Shown here: piece by piece, positions 22,123 to 22,960 of the stretch
How the letters are laid out: each line of letters starts with the position of its first letter
Numbering within the stretch: position 1 is the first letter of the stretch
Source: Ettlia oleoabundans
Taxonomy: Eukaryota > Chlorophyta > Chlorophyceae > Chlamydomonadales
NCBI GenBank assembly: GCA_019693395.1
Contig: JAAMXP010004462.1
Span: 1 to 22,960, forward strand
Length of the DNA stretch: 22,960 nt
Direction: 5' to 3'
Translations under genes and position numbers: made by a program
Notes under the pieces: generated by a model
The model's database searches: none
Seen by the model: the letters and a program-made list of their open reading frames with translations, nothing else
What the model was told of the DNA's origin: nothing

Positions 22123-22662
22123 GCCCAGCTGACCGCTGCGGTGCAGCCCGCTTGCCCTATCCACGGCCTATTGCCGAAGTTCTAGCTCTGGTTTCACACC
22201 GCGCCTGACCAGCCACTTCCCGGCCTCCTGAGTTGCCCTTTCCGCATGTTGAGACATGGGTGGGGTTTTCAGCTGGTGTGTCCTTCACACCTTGACACCC
22301 CTTGAATTCACTGTTATCCAATCCGCCACCACTCTTCCTGACCCGCTCTCCTCCATGCATTGCTGCCTGAGGCAGCCGCTGCAACTGGCTACTGTACACT
22401 ACATTGTTCCATTTTTGCTGCAACACAGAGATCTTAATCATGTGTGAATGAGGCCGAACAGCCCAAGCAGGGGGAGAGGAGCAACATGCAGTACATGAGA
22501 TTTGAGCAGGAGGGAGAATAGCGGCAAAGATGTGTTGACACAAAATCTGCAGTTTGCAAGTAACTCCCAGTTGACACGGAAATAAAATACAAGTAGCAGG
22601 GCACAAAACTGATTGGGTATTTAGTGCTTGCTTGTACTGCAGGCATCACAGCATCCTGGCCC
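22123..22662. other. Convergent 3' region between NDUFA6 and the HIT zinc-finger gene
   Basis: 540 bp between two stop codons on opposite strands, so it holds both 3' UTRs. I found no gene and no TGTAA on either strand. Confidence 0.5.
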
Positions 22663-22882
22663 TCACGCCATGAACTTCAGGCAGCGTGTTTCAGTATGGA
22701 CAGCATGGCAACGACGGCTGCAGTACCGCGATCCGCAACGCGTGCAGGTGTAGACGGACATGTCACCGCAGACGGAGCAAAATTTGCGGGGTGCAGCTGT
22801 GCGTGGTGGGCCTACAGCAGCCGTCAGGTAGCTGGGCGTGCCTTCTGGCAGCCGCTCCAGCTCAGCTTCCTCTAAGTAGTCC
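22663..22882 (-). CDS. ZNHIT1: HIT-type zinc-finger protein, ZNHIT1/SWC6 (last exon only)
   Basis: This is the C-terminal part of the small subunit of the SWR1/SRCAP chromatin-remodelling complex, which deposits H2A.Z in the nucleus. The exon starts after a CACACAG acceptor (first base 22882, one nucleotide of a split codon) and ends with TGA at 22665-22663, giving about 73 residues. It begins DYLEEAELE, continues with PSYLTAAVGPPR, and ends with a complete HIT zinc finger: two CxxC pairs (CSVC, CTRC), then YCSRRC, a His and the closing CLKF. The pre-finger YLTAA and post-finger TRCLKF match ZNHIT1/SWC6 rather than other HIT proteins such as BCD1 or ZNHIT2/3. Upstream exons lie beyond the right edge; the preceding intron is full of TG/GGT simple repeats. 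Confidence 0.9.
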
Positions 22883-22883
22883 C

Positions 22884-22955
22884 TGTGTGTGGATGTGTGT
22901 TTGCGGTTGGTGTGCATGTGTGAAGGTGGTGGTGGTGGTATTGTGTGTGTGCTGT
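22884..22955. repeat. TG- and GGT-rich simple sequence in the intron before the last HIT-finger exon
   Basis: Runs of TGTG and GGTGGTGGT form, on the gene's strand, a CA/CCA-rich tract just before the CACACAG acceptor. It resembles the microsatellite at the left end of the window. Confidence 0.6.
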
Positions 22956-22960
22956 CTCTT

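Noticed and set aside
22581..22586. AATAAA as the poly(A) signal of NDUFA6
   Set aside because: It is about 460 bp after the stop, near the convergent neighbour, and green algae mostly use TGTAA; kept only as a remark.

Overview
The window is nuclear DNA from a green alga, probably a core chlorophyte (Chlorophyceae or Trebouxiophyceae). It is GC-rich and packed with intron-dense genes. Exons are typically 50-200 bp and separated by short introns with GTGxG-type or GTA donors and TGCAG-type acceptors. The pentamer TGTAA, the usual green-algal poly(A) signal, lies shortly after two of the stop codons. The encoded proteins are closest to plant and algal families. I found no bacterial operon, CRISPR array or tRNA. 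I built the gene models by hand, joining exons by family similarity and checking the reading phase at every junction. Species assignment is inference.

Layout: (1) 73-4592, minus: beta subunit of cytosolic phenylalanyl-tRNA synthetase, 12 exons, with its C-terminal part beyond the left edge. (2) 4850-7655, plus: long-chain-base (sphingoid) 1-phosphate phosphatase of the PAP2 superfamily, divergent from gene 1 across a 257-bp shared upstream region. (3) 8277-11045, plus: AAAP/SLC38-like amino-acid transporter, 11 exons, 453 aa. (4) 11681-16338, plus: membrane-anchored pectin-lyase-fold (beta-helix) protein, 17 exons, 612 aa. (5) 16598-18198, plus: classical short-chain dehydrogenase/reductase, 7 exons, 247 aa. 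(6) 18199-21226: about 3 kb with no recognisable gene. (7) 21227-22122, plus: mitochondrial complex I subunit B14 (NDUFA6), 3 exons, 133 aa. (8) 22663-22882, minus: last exon of a ZNHIT1/SWC6-type HIT zinc-finger protein, convergent with gene 7.

The genes do not form a pathway. They look like ordinary neighbouring housekeeping genes (translation, sphingolipid turnover, amino-acid transport, respiration, chromatin) plus one less usual carbohydrate-active-type beta-helix protein. I saw no obvious new multi-gene system. The points worth a second look are in the introns: several GC-AG introns, a roughly 140-bp direct repeat flanking one exon of the synthetase gene, a perfect 48-bp tandem duplication and a long hairpin in the beta-helix gene, and several in-phase alternative splice choices.
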